A stretch of 64,000 bases of DNA from Vibrio thalassae (GTDB taxonomy: Bacteria > Pseudomonadota > Gammaproteobacteria > Enterobacterales > Vibrionaceae), in NCBI RefSeq assembly GCF_900089835.1, contig NZ_OANU01000073.1, positions 67,865 through 131,864 of the forward strand, read 5' to 3'. Shown one piece after another: positions 1-9,697 of the stretch. The notes beneath the pieces were generated by a model. The model saw only the letters and a list, made by a program, of their open reading frames with translations. It ran no database searches and had not been told where the DNA came from. The translations under genes and the position numbers were made by a program. Each line of letters opens with the position of its first letter. Positions within the stretch are counted from its first letter, which is position 1.

Positions 1-19
1 TTTTCACAGTCAACGAAAC

Positions 20-48
20 AAAAAGACGGCGTGAATGCCGTCTTTTTT
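20..48. terminator. Bidirectional rho-independent terminator after metJ
   Basis: The arms AAAGACGGC and GCCGTCTTT form a 9-bp stem with a 6-base loop, flanked by an A-run on the left and a T-run on the right. It can end metJ transcription (minus strand) and also a plus-strand gene lying outside the window. Confidence 0.8.
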
Positions 49-64
49 GATTCTATATCAGAAT

Positions 65-385
65 TTATTCTTCATCGAACGCTTCAAACTCAATGCCCAT
101 TGCCGTCATCAGCTCTTTCGCTTCTGTTGGAATGTCATCGGGGCGGTCTTTTCTCAAATCTTCATCGGTTGGAAGCGGTTGACCGGTGTAGGCGTGTAGG
201 AAGGCTTCGCACAATAGTTCACTATTAGTTGCGTGGCGTAAGTTATTGATTTGGCGACGAGTACGTTCATCAGTCAATACCTTTAGCACCTTCAACGGGA
301 TAGACACCGTGATCTTCTTAACTTGTTCGCTTTTTTTTCCGTGCTCCGCGTATGGGCTAATGTATTCGCCGTTCCAATCTGCCAT
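65..385 (-). CDS. metJ: Methionine regulon repressor MetJ
   Basis: Encodes a 106-residue ribbon-helix-helix repressor, the usual MetJ length. With S-adenosylmethionine as corepressor, MetJ dimers bind tandem 8-bp met boxes of the AGACGTCT type. The N-terminal half has the [20 protein letters not shown] segment (about residues 23-42), the beta strand that enters the DNA major groove, followed by the [20 protein letters not shown] helices. It is divergent from metB, and four met-box-like octamers lie in the shared intergenic region, so autoregulation together with metBL control is expected. Confidence 0.97.
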   Translation of the reverse strand: MADWNGEYISPYAEHGKKSEQVKKITVSIPLKVLKVLTDERTRRQINNLRHATNSELLCEAFLHAYTGQPLPTDEDLRKDRPDDIPTEAKELMTAMGIEFEAFDEE

Positions 386-464
386 TGCACACCTTCGCTC
401 TGTTAATCATAAGTAGTCGTAATAAGAATGCTGCAATTTTAGCGGGATTTACTGCCATAAGCAA

Positions 465-496
465 AGACATATGGACGTCTAGAAGTGTTGACGTCT
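465..496. promoter_or_regulatory. MetJ operator array between metJ and metB
   Basis: Four contiguous octamers are visible: agacatat, ggacgtct, agaagtgt and tgacgtct. All are near the met-box consensus AGACGTCT, and the second and fourth differ by one base. Tandem abutting boxes are how MetJ binds cooperatively. The array lies 80 bp upstream of metJ and about 150 bp upstream of metB, so it can serve both divergent promoters. Confidence 0.8.
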
Positions 497-643
497 CACA
501 AAATGGAAAGTAAAGTGGACATTGATTTTAACGCAATGTTAATTTTCTAGTGTTTGCCTCTTTTGTTGGTTTCATATTGACAGACAAAAGTAGACACTGA
601 GCAACACCCATCAGCCCAATGCGATTTGATAAAGGAAGTTTCT

Positions 644-1813
644 ATGAGCAATCGGAAGCCAGCGACAATAGCCGTACGTACTGGTATCGAATCAGATACC
701 CAGCATCACGCTGTGGTACCGCCAATTTACCTTTCTACTAACTATGGCTTCCCTGCGTTTGGAGAAGTCCCCACTTATGACTATACCCGTTCGGGCAATC
801 CAAATCGCGGTTTGTTGGAACAAGCGTTGTATGAGCTCGAATCGGGCAAAGGAGCGGTGGTCACTAACTGTGGCACCTCGGCACTGAACTTGTGGGCATC
901 GGCTTTTTTAGGGCCTGAAGATACCATTGTGGCACCACACGACTGCTATGGTGGTAGTTATCGATTGTTCAATACTCGAGCTCAAAAGGGGGACTTCAAA
1001 GTCCTGTTTGTCGATCAAGGTGACGACGCAGCACTAGAGGCAGCACTTGAAACGAAACCTAAACTCGTTTTACTTGAAACTCCATCCAACCCTTTGGTTC
1101 GTGTGGTCGATATCGCGGCTGTATGCGAAAAAGCCAAAAAAGTCGGTGCGCTGGTGGCGGTAGACAATACCTTTTTAACTCCGGTATACCAAAAGCCTTT
1201 GGAGCTCGGAGCTGACTTTGTTATCCATTCAACCACTAAATATCTCAACGGTCACTCGGATGTGATTGGTGGTGTGGTGATCACTAAAACGGAACAACAC
1301 GCGGAAGATCTCGCCTGGTGGGGTAACTGCATTGGCGCAACAGGGACACCGTTTGATAGTTACATGACGCTGCGCGGCATTCGTACGCTTGGGGCGCGTA
1401 TGCGTGTGCATGAAGAGAGCTCACAACACATTCTTGAATTCCTAAAACAGCAGCCTCTGGTTAAAGTGATTTATCACCCAAGCTTACCGGAACATCCAGG
1501 ACATGAGATTGCCAAGAAACAGCAATCAGGCTTTGGGTCGATGCTCAGTTTTGAATTTGCGGGAAGTTTTGAGCAGCTAAAATACTTCGTTGGTGAGCTT
1601 AAGCTATTCTCGCTGGCTGAATCACTTGGCGGTGTCGAGAGTTTGATTTGTCACCCTGCCTCAATGACCCATCGAGCGATGGGCGAAGCCGCGCTAGAAG
1701 AAGCGGGAGTGTCGCAGCAACTATTGCGTCTGTCTGTTGGACTGGAAGATGCCACTGACCTTATTGACGATTTACAACAAGCATTTGATAAAGCGAAAAC
1801 ATTCCAAGGATAA
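644..1813 (+). CDS. metB: Cystathionine gamma-synthase
   Basis: A PLP enzyme of the Cys/Met metabolism family (389 aa) that condenses O-succinylhomoserine with cysteine to cystathionine, the first transsulfuration step of methionine synthesis. The PLP lysine is in IHSTTKYLNGHSD (K199). The ATG at 644 is chosen because AAGGAAG lies just upstream; an in-frame TTG at 626 has no such site. It is followed after 8 bp by metL, forming a metBL operon divergent from metJ. Confidence 0.96.
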   Translation: MSNRKPATIAVRTGIESDTQHHAVVPPIYLSTNYGFPAFGEVPTYDYTRSGNPNRGLLEQALYELESGKGAVVTNCGTSALNLWASAFLGPEDTIVAPHDCYGGSYRLFNTRAQKGDFKVLFVDQGDDAALEAALETKPKLVLLETPSNPLVRVVDIAAVCEKAKKVGALVAVDNTFLTPVYQKPLELGADFVIHSTTKYLNGHSDVIGGVVITKTEQHAEDLAWWGNCIGATGTPFDSYMTLRGIRTLGARMRVHEESSQHILEFLKQQPLVKVIYHPSLPEHPGHEIAKKQQSGFGSMLSFEFAGSFEQLKYFVGELKLFSLAESLGGVESLICHPASMTHRAMGEAALEEAGVSQQLLRLSVGLEDATDLIDDLQQAFDKAKTFQG

Positions 1814-1821
1814 GTTGAGTT

Positions 1822-4248
1822 ATGAGTACCACACCCGCTCCGACCAAGAAGCAACTACATAAATTTGGCGGCAGTAGCTTAGCTGACCCTGAGTGTTATC
1901 GTCGCGTTGTTTCTATTCTTAAAGATTATTCACACAGCGAAGATCTTATTGTGGTGTCTGCCGCGGGCAAAACCACAAACCGTTTAATCGAGTTTCTCGA
2001 TGCGCTCAATAAAGATGGTCGTATTGCTCACGAGCACCTTCAATCGCTAAGGCAGTTCCAAATCGAGCTGGTTCGTGAGCTGTTGCAAGGTGATGACGCT
2101 GAACAGCTTGTCTCTTTGCTCAGCGACGAGTTTAGTACTTTAGGTGAATTGAGCTATCCCCTAAATGATGCGCAGCGTGCGGCCGTATTGGGCCACGGTG
2201 AAGTGTGGTCTTCACGATTGCTTGCAGCACTTTTACGCCAATCGGACCTACCGGCAGTTGCACAAGACGCACGAGCTTTCTTGCGGGCAGAATTTGGTAC
2301 CCAGCCAGAAGTGGATCGTGCCAAGTCCTATGCTCTGATTAAAGATGTGTTAGCTCAGCATGCGCATCACCGCATTGTGATCACAGGTTTTATGGCGCAA
2401 AGCGATGAAGGCGATACAGTATTGCTAGGGCGCAACGGTTCTGATTATTCGGCGACGGTGATTGGAGCACTTGCTGAGGTCTCTTGCGTGACCATTTGGA
2501 GTGACGTTGCGGGCGTCTACAGCGCCGACCCTCGAGTCGTGAGTGATGCTTGTCTATTGCCATTACTCCGTTTGGATGAGGCAAGCGAGTTAGCTCGATT
2601 GGCCGCTCCTGTGCTGCATAGCCGCACCCTTCAGCCAGTGGCGCAAAGCGTGATGGATTTAAACTTGCGTTGCAGCTATCAACCTGAATCAGGCTCTACT
2701 CGAATAGAGCGTGTGCTGGCCTCTGGACGTGGTGCTAAAATTATTACCTCGTTAGATGAAGTGCTGTTGATCGACCTCGCGTTTGCTAGCGGCCATGATT
2801 TTGAACGCGCGCAAAATGAAGTACTGAATGGACTAAAGCGCGCACAGCTTGAACCGTTAGCGTTTGAAGCGCAGTCTGATCAGGCTCGTTTGCGTCTTGC
2901 GTACACCGCTGAAATAGCCTCAGGAGCACTTAATGAGTTGCAAGATTTAGCGATTGAAGCCGAGATTAAGCTCAGAGAAGGGTATTCCATGTTGGCTGCT
3001 GTAGGCGCTGGCGTGACTAAGAATGCCAACCACTGTTTTGGTTTTTATCAGCAGCTTAAGCACGCACCGGTAGAGTTTTTCTCCGAAGCTGAATCCAAGT
3101 TAAGTCTTGCGGCTGTGTTGAGAAAATCAGATATCCAACCTCTGCTTAAGTCAGTACACACTCAGTTGTTCCAAGCTCAAAAACGCGTTGCGGTCGCTTT
3201 ATGTGGTAAAGGCAACATTGGCTCTAGCTGGTTGGCATTATTTAAAGAGCAAAAAAGTGAGTTAGAAAAACGTCGTGGAATGAGTTTCAACTTGGTTGCG
3301 GTTGTGGATAGCCAAACCTATTGGTTTGATGACCAAGGCATCAATGAACAGACGGTATTGGCGCGCTATGAAGATGAAGCGGTCGTATACCAAGGCGATA
3401 TTTGGCTACAGCAGCTTGCTAACCTTCAAGGTTATGACGAAGTTGTGGTTCTTGATGTTACGGCAAGCCCAGCGCTTGCCGCGCAGTATCAAAGCATCGC
3501 TGAAAATGGCATGCACCTAATTTCTGCTAACAAGGTGGCAGGTTCTGCGCCTAGTGTGAGCTACCACGCTGTACAAGATGCCTTCTCGAAAACGGGACGT
3601 CACTGGTTGTATAACGCCACGGTAGGTGCAGGGTTGCCGATTAACCATACGGTGCGTGATTTGCGTGAAAGTGGGGATGATATTGTGGCGTTGTCCGGTA
3701 TCTTCTCGGGGACACTATCTTGGCTATTCCAGCAATTTGATGGCAGTGTGCCATTTAGTGAGCTGGTGGACTTAGCTTGGCAACAAGGCTTGACGGAACC
3801 GGACCCTCGTGCCGATCTGGATGGCTCTGATGTGATGCGTAAGCTGGTTATTCTTGCCCGCGAATCTGGGTTAGATATTGAGCCTGATGCGGTAGCGGTA
3901 GAGTCATTGGTGCCTGAAGAGCTCAAAGAACTCTCTCTGGATGGCTTCTTTGAAAAGGCAGAACTACTGAGTGAAATCTTGCAAGAACGTCTTGAGAAGG
4001 CCCTGCGTGAAGATAAAGTACTGCGTTATGTGGCGCGTTTAGATCGTCAAGGAAAAGCTCGTGTGGGCATTGAGGCGCTGTCTCAGGAGCACGCTCTGGC
4101 CAACTTGCTGCCTTGTGACAATATCTTCGCTATCGAAAGTAAATGGTACAAAGAGAACCCACTTGTGATTCGTGGTCCAGGCGCTGGGCGTGAAGTCACT
4201 GCTGGTGCGATTCAGTCAGATTTAAATTTAATGTCGAGTTTCTTTTAG
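1822..4248 (+). CDS. metL: Bifunctional aspartokinase II / homoserine dehydrogenase II
   Basis: An 808-residue fusion. The N-terminal aspartate kinase begins with KKQLHKFGGSSL (about residues 8-19) and has the GRNGSDYSAT nucleotide/substrate loop near residue 200. A regulatory linker follows, then homoserine dehydrogenase from about residue 455 with the NAD(P)-binding VALCGKGNIGSSW. It catalyses the first and third steps from aspartate to homoserine, feeding methionine. It is translationally close to metB, and the MetJ boxes upstream of metB should control both. A terminator follows at 4315-4351. Confidence 0.96.
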   Translation: MSTTPAPTKKQLHKFGGSSLADPECYRRVVSILKDYSHSEDLIVVSAAGKTTNRLIEFLDALNKDGRIAHEHLQSLRQFQIELVRELLQGDDAEQLVSLLSDEFSTLGELSYPLNDAQRAAVLGHGEVWSSRLLAALLRQSDLPAVAQDARAFLRAEFGTQPEVDRAKSYALIKDVLAQHAHHRIVITGFMAQSDEGDTVLLGRNGSDYSATVIGALAEVSCVTIWSDVAGVYSADPRVVSDACLLPLLRLDEASELARLAAPVLHSRTLQPVAQSVMDLNLRCSYQPESGSTRIERVLASGRGAKIITSLDEVLLIDLAFASGHDFERAQNEVLNGLKRAQLEPLAFEAQSDQARLRLAYTAEIASGALNELQDLAIEAEIKLREGYSMLAAVGAGVTKNANHCFGFYQQLKHAPVEFFSEAESKLSLAAVLRKSDIQPLLKSVHTQLFQAQKRVAVALCGKGNIGSSWLALFKEQKSELEKRRGMSFNLVAVVDSQTYWFDDQGINEQTVLARYEDEAVVYQGDIWLQQLANLQGYDEVVVLDVTASPALAAQYQSIAENGMHLISANKVAGSAPSVSYHAVQDAFSKTGRHWLYNATVGAGLPINHTVRDLRESGDDIVALSGIFSGTLSWLFQQFDGSVPFSELVDLAWQQGLTEPDPRADLDGSDVMRKLVILARESGLDIEPDAVAVESLVPEELKELSLDGFFEKAELLSEILQERLEKALREDKVLRYVARLDRQGKARVGIEALSQEHALANLLPCDNIFAIESKWYKENPLVIRGPGAGREVTAGAIQSDLNLMSSFF

Positions 4249-4314
4249 CGGACACTAAGTTGTTGGTTTTGAATTCCTTTTATCTCTATCTCTAGGTTAG
4301 CGATACTGAGCAGA

Positions 4315-4351
4315 CCCCTAATCGTTGAATACTAATGATTGGGGTTTTTTA
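4315..4351 (+). terminator. Rho-independent terminator of metBL
   Basis: The arms ACCCCTAATC and GATTGGGGT pair with a one-base bulge, and a run of six T follows. It lies 67 bp after the metL stop. Confidence 0.75.
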
Positions 4352-4390
4352 TTTGTCGCTTTTTCTTTAGGTGCCTTTTGCCCCAGTCTG

Positions 4391-4544
4391 CGTCATCTTC
4401 ACGAAAGTGAAGACCTTCTGACGCGTGTGGCTCTGTTCTATTGGTTTGAACATTGCAAGGTTTACTCGGCTATTTAGGCGAGTATTGTGTTTACGGTAAG
4501 GCAGCCACTCGCGGAGGGAGATCTCCTTTTTCAAGGAGATGACG
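4391..4544 (+). repeat. ERIC-like/MITE-like repeat, copy 1
   Basis: A 154-bp element that recurs at 4601-4754 in the same orientation with 11 mismatches counted by eye (about 93% identity). Its ends are imperfect terminal inverted repeats: the left end CGTCATCTTC..GAAAGTGAAGA matches the reverse complement of the right end, and each end is itself a small hairpin (GATCTCC..GGAGATGACG on the right). No open frame of note is present. The size, palindromic ends and intergenic location resemble ERIC/MITE-type repeats of Gammaproteobacteria; the exact family name is inference. Confidence 0.75.
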
Positions 4545-4600
4545 ATGGTTGTGTCGTTAGGGTGCGTGGGAATGGTGGTTAGGGATAGGTGCATGGCATA

Positions 4601-4754
4601 CGTCATCTTCGCGAAAGTGAAGATCTTCTGACGCGCGTGGCACTGTTCTAGTGGTTTGAACGTTGCGAGGTTTACTCGGCCATTTAGGCGAGTATTACGT
4701 TTACGGTAAGGCAGTCACTCGCGGAGGGAGATCTCCTTTTTCAAGGAGATGACG
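4601..4754 (+). repeat. ERIC-like/MITE-like repeat, copy 2, inserted at TA in a palindrome
   Basis: The second 154-bp copy has the same terminal inverted repeats as copy 1. It is directly flanked by GCATGGCATA on the left (4591-4600) and TATGCCATGC on the right (4755-4764). Both flanks end in TA at the junction, which looks like a TA target duplication. Deleting the element and one TA would restore the perfect 18-bp palindrome GCATGGCATATGCCATGC. Copy 1 has no such flanks. Confidence 0.75.
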
Positions 4755-4848
4755 TATGCCATGCCTCTGCTTTAATTTCTTTAACATGGCACATGAAAAA
4801 AATTCATACTTACTCTATTGACTTTAAATGCCATTCATTTCATTCTGT

Positions 4849-4872
4849 AGACATATAGACGTCTAAACGTCG
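4849..4872 (+). promoter_or_regulatory. MetJ operator upstream of metF
   Basis: Three abutting octamers, agacatat, agacgtct (a perfect met box) and aaacgtcg, lie 83 bp before the metF start codon. More degenerate boxes may follow (agatatag at 4886-4893). Confidence 0.8.
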
Positions 4873-4927
4873 AAAAATAAAATATAGATATAGATAGACA
4901 GGCTTTATCTAAGATTGGATGGGATAA

Positions 4928-5845
<918 letters not shown>

Positions 5846-5873
5846 TGATCTCATAGACTTCCTCAATGACAAC

Positions 5874-5915
5874 AAAAAAGCGTCAGGTGTATCTCGATAC
5901 CCCTGACGCTTTTTT
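5874..5915. terminator. Bidirectional terminator between metF and aphA
   Basis: AAAAAAGCGTCAGG pairs with CCTGACGCTTTTTT across a short loop that includes GTATCTCGATAC, itself able to pair. A- and T-runs on both sides suit the convergent metF and aphA genes. Confidence 0.85.
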
Positions 5916-5967
5916 GAACTCAAGAACCAAACTAGGTCGAGAGCGACCCTAGCTTGTCTCACGTGTT

Positions 5968-6507
5968 TTACGCTAACGCTTCTAACTCAGACAGCGCTTC
6001 TTCTGCCCATTCTAACCATGCTTGACGAGCAAGTAGGTTGCGGCGCAGTGTTAGACGTTCAAGACGAGCGTTCTTGTCTAATGTGCTTGGCGTTGCGTAA
6101 TAGGCCGTTTCAATTTCACGGTAGTGCGCAACGAGCTTTTTCGACTCTTCAATCAACTCTTCAAGTTGGATACGGAATGCTGCTGATGGTTGCACTGCAC
6201 AAGCGGCTAGCTTGGCTGAGAATTCATCGCGCACAGTCGGGTGTACAGTAGGTTGTTCAAACCATTCGCCTAATGCGCTACGGCCTGAGTCGGTAATCGA
6301 ATAGACTTTACGATCTGGTTTACCTTCTTGTGGTTCAAGTTTGCAAGTAACCAGTGCTTTGTCAGCCATTTTGTTGAGTTCACGGTAAACTTGCTGATGA
6401 CTCGCTTTCCAGAAGTAACCGATGCTCGCAGAAAATTCCTTAGTTATGTCATAGCCAGTCGCATCGCGAGTGCTAAGAACGGTAAGGATTACGTGTGGTA
6501 GTGACAT
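5968..6507 (-). CDS. aphA: Quorum-sensing/virulence master regulator AphA (PadR family)
   Basis: A 179-residue PadR-type regulator beginning MSLPHVILTVLSTRDATGYD. The N-terminal winged helix (about residues 1-90, with GYFWKASHQQVYRELNKM) binds DNA and the C-terminal helices form an antiparallel dimer domain. The sequence matches my memory of Vibrio cholerae AphA closely, and the aphA-ppc neighbourhood is also shared. AphA is the low-cell-density master regulator of Vibrio quorum sensing and in V. cholerae activates tcpPH. The start at 6507 is chosen from family alignment; the frame stays open 39 codons upstream, but that part is leader. Upstream DNA holds a LuxR/HapR-like site and a Qrr-complementary segment. 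Confidence 0.93.
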   Translation of the reverse strand: MSLPHVILTVLSTRDATGYDITKEFSASIGYFWKASHQQVYRELNKMADKALVTCKLEPQEGKPDRKVYSITDSGRSALGEWFEQPTVHPTVRDEFSAKLAACAVQPSAAFRIQLEELIEESKKLVAHYREIETAYYATPSTLDKNARLERLTLRRNLLARQAWLEWAEEALSELEALA

Positions 6508-6642
6508 GTTATAAGTCCAAATGGTCAATAGTGTATTAGTAATTATGTTGCTCTTGGTCGCGGATAGAAGACTGTTGCAGAACTTGTGTGAGTTCATGAA
6601 ACTCGCGCGAAAGAACAAAGCCAATTTTGTTTGGCACCTGTA

Positions 6643-6668
6643 ACCTTGTTTAAGCCTTTGTCACCTAG
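6643..6668 (-). promoter_or_regulatory. Putative Qrr sRNA pairing segment in the aphA leader
   Basis: The plus strand here reads CCTTGTTTAAGCC then GTCACCTAG. It is nearly identical to the 5' part of the Vibrio Qrr sRNAs as I remember it (TTAAGCC, a short gap, GTCACCTAG). The aphA mRNA would therefore be complementary to Qrr 136-161 nt before its start codon. Qrr sRNAs are known to activate aphA by pairing with its 5' UTR. Confidence 0.6.
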
Positions 6669-6673
6669 AAGGA

Positions 6674-6687
6674 CACGCGAACGCGTG
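6674..6687 (-). other. Small hairpin in the aphA leader
   Basis: A perfect inverted repeat, CACGCG-aa-CGCGTG, lies six bases from the Qrr-complementary segment. In the aphA transcript it would be a tight GC-rich stem that could delimit the pairing region or protect the 5' end. Confidence 0.4.
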
Positions 6688-6792
6688 AACCGAACTGTCG
6701 ATATATTCGTACTTGTTTTTAATGCGACTATACCATAACTATATTGGAATCTATAAGCATGCAGTGGAACAGAGAGTGATATCACTTAAAAA

Positions 6793-6814
6793 AAATTGAC
6801 AAAGCTATCAATAG
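6793..6814 (-). promoter_or_regulatory. Candidate LuxR/HapR operator upstream of aphA
   Basis: Read on the aphA strand the site is CTATTGATAGCTTTGTCAATTT. It matches 16 of 22 positions of the LuxR/HapR consensus TTATTGATAAATTTATCAATAA, including an unbroken TATTGATA and TCAAT. LuxR/HapR-type regulators are known direct repressors of aphA at high cell density. The site is about 290 bp from the start codon, upstream of the putative leader. Confidence 0.6.
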
Positions 6815-6830
6815 TCACGCCAATTGGAAT

Positions 6831-6864
6831 AAAAGGCTGCAAAACGCAGCCTTTTGTCCTTTTT
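6831..6864. terminator. Rho-independent terminator after ppc
   Basis: AAAAGGCTGC-aaaac-GCAGCCTTTT forms a 10-bp stem, with T-rich sequence on the plus side and A-rich sequence on the other. It lies 18 bp after the ppc stop (minus strand). Confidence 0.75.
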
Positions 6865-6881
6865 TTGATATTATATGTCGT

Positions 6882-9515
6882 TTAACCAGTATTTCGCATA
6901 CCAGCAGCAATGCCGGCGATAGTAACCATCAGCGCTTCTTCTAATTCAGCCTCAGTTTCTTCGCTTTGACGAGTACGATGAAGCAGTTCCGCTTGAAGCA
7001 TATTGAGCGGTTCGACATAAGTATTACGCAAGCGAATTGACTCTTGACCCCAAGGGTCGCTCTGCATCAGATGGTTATGGTTTTCTACGTTCAGCACCGC
7101 TTTGATGTCTTGCTGAAGTTGAGCGCGTAGCTTATCACCTAATGGTAACAGTTCAGGTGCTGCTAAACGTTGATCGTAGTAACGTGAAATTTCCATATTA
7201 CACTTGGCGTACACCATCTCTAGCATGCCTAGACGAGTGGAGAAGAACGGCCATTCACGACACATTTCTTCGAGAAGTGCTTGGTGACCTTTATCAATTG
7301 AGTATTGAATCGCTTCACCTGCACCTAACCAAGCTGGAAGAACTAAGCGGTTTTGGCTCCAAGAGAAAATCCAAGGAATTGCACGTAAGCTCTCTACACC
7401 GCCATTTGGATTGCGTTTCGCAGGGCGAGAACCTAATGGCAGTTTACCCAATTCAAGCTCTGGTGTTGCTTGGCGGAAATACGGCACAAAGTCCGGTTCA
7501 CCGCGAACGACTTTGCGATAAGCGTCGCATGACACTTCAGAAAGCACGTCCATCAAGTCACGCCACTCTTTTTTAGGCTCAGGAGGTGGCAGAAGGTTCG
7601 CTTCTAAAATGGCACTGGCATATAGATTAAAGCTGTTGACGGCAATCTCTGGCAGGCCAAGTTTAAAGCGGATCATTTCGCCTTGCTCGGTAACGCGTAG
7701 ACCACCTTTTAAGCTCTTCGGTGGCTGAGATAGCAGCGCGGCGTGTGCAGGCGCACCACCACGACCGATCGTACCACCACGGCCATGGAACAGCGTGATA
7801 TCGATACCGGCCGCTTCCCCCACTTCTACCAAGGACTCCATAGCACTGTATTGGGCCCAGCCAGCAGACATAACACCGGCGTCTTTAGCAGAATCTGAGT
7901 AACCAATCATCACCATCTGATGGTTTTGAATGTAGCCACGATACCAATCGATATCGAACAGCTGTTTCATTACGGCTTCAGAGTTGTTCAGATCGTCTAG
8001 CGTTTCAAACAGTGGGCACACGTCCATACGGAACTTACAGCCACACTCTTGAAGAATTAGGTGCACGGCCAGAACATCTGAGGCAGTGCGCGCCATTGAA
8101 ATCACATAAGCACCGAAAGCTTCGCGTGATTGAGAGGCGATAACACGGCAAGTATCGAGGACTTCTTGAACCTCAGCCGATGGCTCCCAATCGCGAGGAA
8201 GGAGTGGGCGTTTGGAGCTGAGTTCATTGATAAGGAAAGAAATCTTATCTTGCTCACTCCATTGGTCATAATCACCCAGTCCCAGATAACGTGTCAGTTC
8301 AGAAATGACATCGGAGTGACGAGTGCTTTCTTGGCGAACATCGAGGCGAACAAGGTAAATACCGAACGCTTTAACGCGGCGTAGTGTATCTAACAGTGAC
8401 CCGTCTGCAATGATTGCCATACCGCTTTCACGTAGAGACTTATAACAAGCCATTAACGGCTGCCACAGCTGTTCAGCGTCTTCAAGAATAGGTTTGTTAG
8501 GCACGTCTTGACGATTGATTTGCGCTTCAATCACTTCGAGGGTATTCATTAACAAAATGCGAACGGGCTTTAAGATCGCACGGTATGGTTCATGCTGTTC
8601 ACCAGCAAGCTCACGAACGTGATCGTTACATTTCACCATGGAGAGTTCAGTGATAAGCTCTTGAAGATCCCTGAGGTAAAGCTCAGCGGCCTTCCAGCGC
8701 GATAATAGCATCACTTCACGGGTAATGCTGTGGGTAACAAAGGGGTTACCATCTCGGTCGCCGCCCATCCATGATGAGAAATGCACAGGGCGCGCATCAA
8801 TGGGTAAACCTTCACCAAGGAAGCCTTTGAGTTTTTCATCAAATTCACGCAAGAATTCAGGTACGGCTTCCCATAGGGAGTTTTCAACCACGGCAAAGCC
8901 CCATTTGGCTTCATCAAGTGGCGTCGGACGCTGTTGACGAATCACATCAGAGTGCCAGCTTTGGGCAATCAATTGTTCTAAACGGCGTTCGGTTCTTTTG
9001 CGTTCTTTTTCTGAAAGTTCGTTCAACTCGAGTTTGGATAGGCACTCATTGATCTTCACTAGTTTGTTGATCATGGTGCGACGAGTAATTTCAGTAGGGT
9101 GTGCCGTCAGTACTAATTCGATGTTAAGCGCGCGAACTGCTTGTGCACTATCGAGTTTGCTGATGTTTTCTTGGCTTAGTTTTGAAAAAAGTGACGAAAT
9201 AGGATCCGGTTCACACACATCGGCTTCACAGCTGCGTGAAATGGTGTGGTATTGATCGGCGATATTCGTCAAATTTAGAAATTGGTTGAATGCGCGAGCT
9301 ACTGGAGTGAGTTGCTCATTCGGCAGGTTGGTAATTTCTTCGATTAGTAATTCACGATCGGCTTCATTGCCTGCACGCACAACGGATTTGGAAAGCTTAC
9401 GAATTTTCTCTACTTTCGCGAGAATCTCCTCTCCATGCGCTTCCTTGATGGTATTACCCAACAAGTGCCCTAGCATCCTAACATTGCTCTTCAATGGGGC
9501 ATATTTTTCGTTCAT
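6882..9515 (-). CDS. ppc: Phosphoenolpyruvate carboxylase
   Basis: A full-length 877-residue PEP carboxylase that forms oxaloacetate from PEP and bicarbonate, refilling the TCA cycle and supplying aspartate-family amino acids. Conserved signatures are VLTAHPTE (catalytic His, about residues 132-139), [10 protein letters not shown] and [14 protein letters not shown] near residues 545-590, and the invariant C-terminal RNTG. It lies next to argE, as in Escherichia coli. A terminator follows at 6831-6864. Confidence 0.97.
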   Translation of the reverse strand: MNEKYAPLKSNVRMLGHLLGNTIKEAHGEEILAKVEKIRKLSKSVVRAGNEADRELLIEEITNLPNEQLTPVARAFNQFLNLTNIADQYHTISRSCEADVCEPDPISSLFSKLSQENISKLDSAQAVRALNIELVLTAHPTEITRRTMINKLVKINECLSKLELNELSEKERKRTERRLEQLIAQSWHSDVIRQQRPTPLDEAKWGFAVVENSLWEAVPEFLREFDEKLKGFLGEGLPIDARPVHFSSWMGGDRDGNPFVTHSITREVMLLSRWKAAELYLRDLQELITELSMVKCNDHVRELAGEQHEPYRAILKPVRILLMNTLEVIEAQINRQDVPNKPILEDAEQLWQPLMACYKSLRESGMAIIADGSLLDTLRRVKAFGIYLVRLDVRQESTRHSDVISELTRYLGLGDYDQWSEQDKISFLINELSSKRPLLPRDWEPSAEVQEVLDTCRVIASQSREAFGAYVISMARTASDVLAVHLILQECGCKFRMDVCPLFETLDDLNNSEAVMKQLFDIDWYRGYIQNHQMVMIGYSDSAKDAGVMSAGWAQYSAMESLVEVGEAAGIDITLFHGRGGTIGRGGAPAHAALLSQPPKSLKGGLRVTEQGEMIRFKLGLPEIAVNSFNLYASAILEANLLPPPEPKKEWRDLMDVLSEVSCDAYRKVVRGEPDFVPYFRQATPELELGKLPLGSRPAKRNPNGGVESLRAIPWIFSWSQNRLVLPAWLGAGEAIQYSIDKGHQALLEEMCREWPFFSTRLGMLEMVYAKCNMEISRYYDQRLAAPELLPLGDKLRAQLQQDIKAVLNVENHNHLMQSDPWGQESIRLRNTYVEPLNMLQAELLHRTRQSEETEAELEEALMVTIAGIAAGMRNTG

Positions 9516-9697
9516 AGTCGTCCTGCCTTGTAATTTAACTACATCGATTATTCCTTATCAGCCTCACAATCTAGCTAAAAATGTTAGTGCGAGTCAAATA
9601 AAGTAAACCATGTTTGCGATTATCGCTTTGGCACGAAATCCGCACACTTGGTGAACTTTGTTTATTGACTTGTTGAAATTTTATTACAGTTTGTAAG

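Noticed and set aside
386..643. SAM riboswitch before metB
   Set aside because: No SAM-type leader fold is visible; MetJ boxes account for the control.
4367..4606. 79-codon minus-strand frame across the first repeat
   Set aside because: It runs through the palindromic repeat and lacks family similarity or a ribosome site.
4391..4754. CRISPR array
   Set aside because: Only two long copies of 154 bp with inverted-repeat ends, not short repeats with unique spacers.
7142..7576. 144-codon open frame opposite ppc
   Set aside because: It lies antisense to a conserved part of PEP carboxylase and has no recognisable domain or ribosome site.
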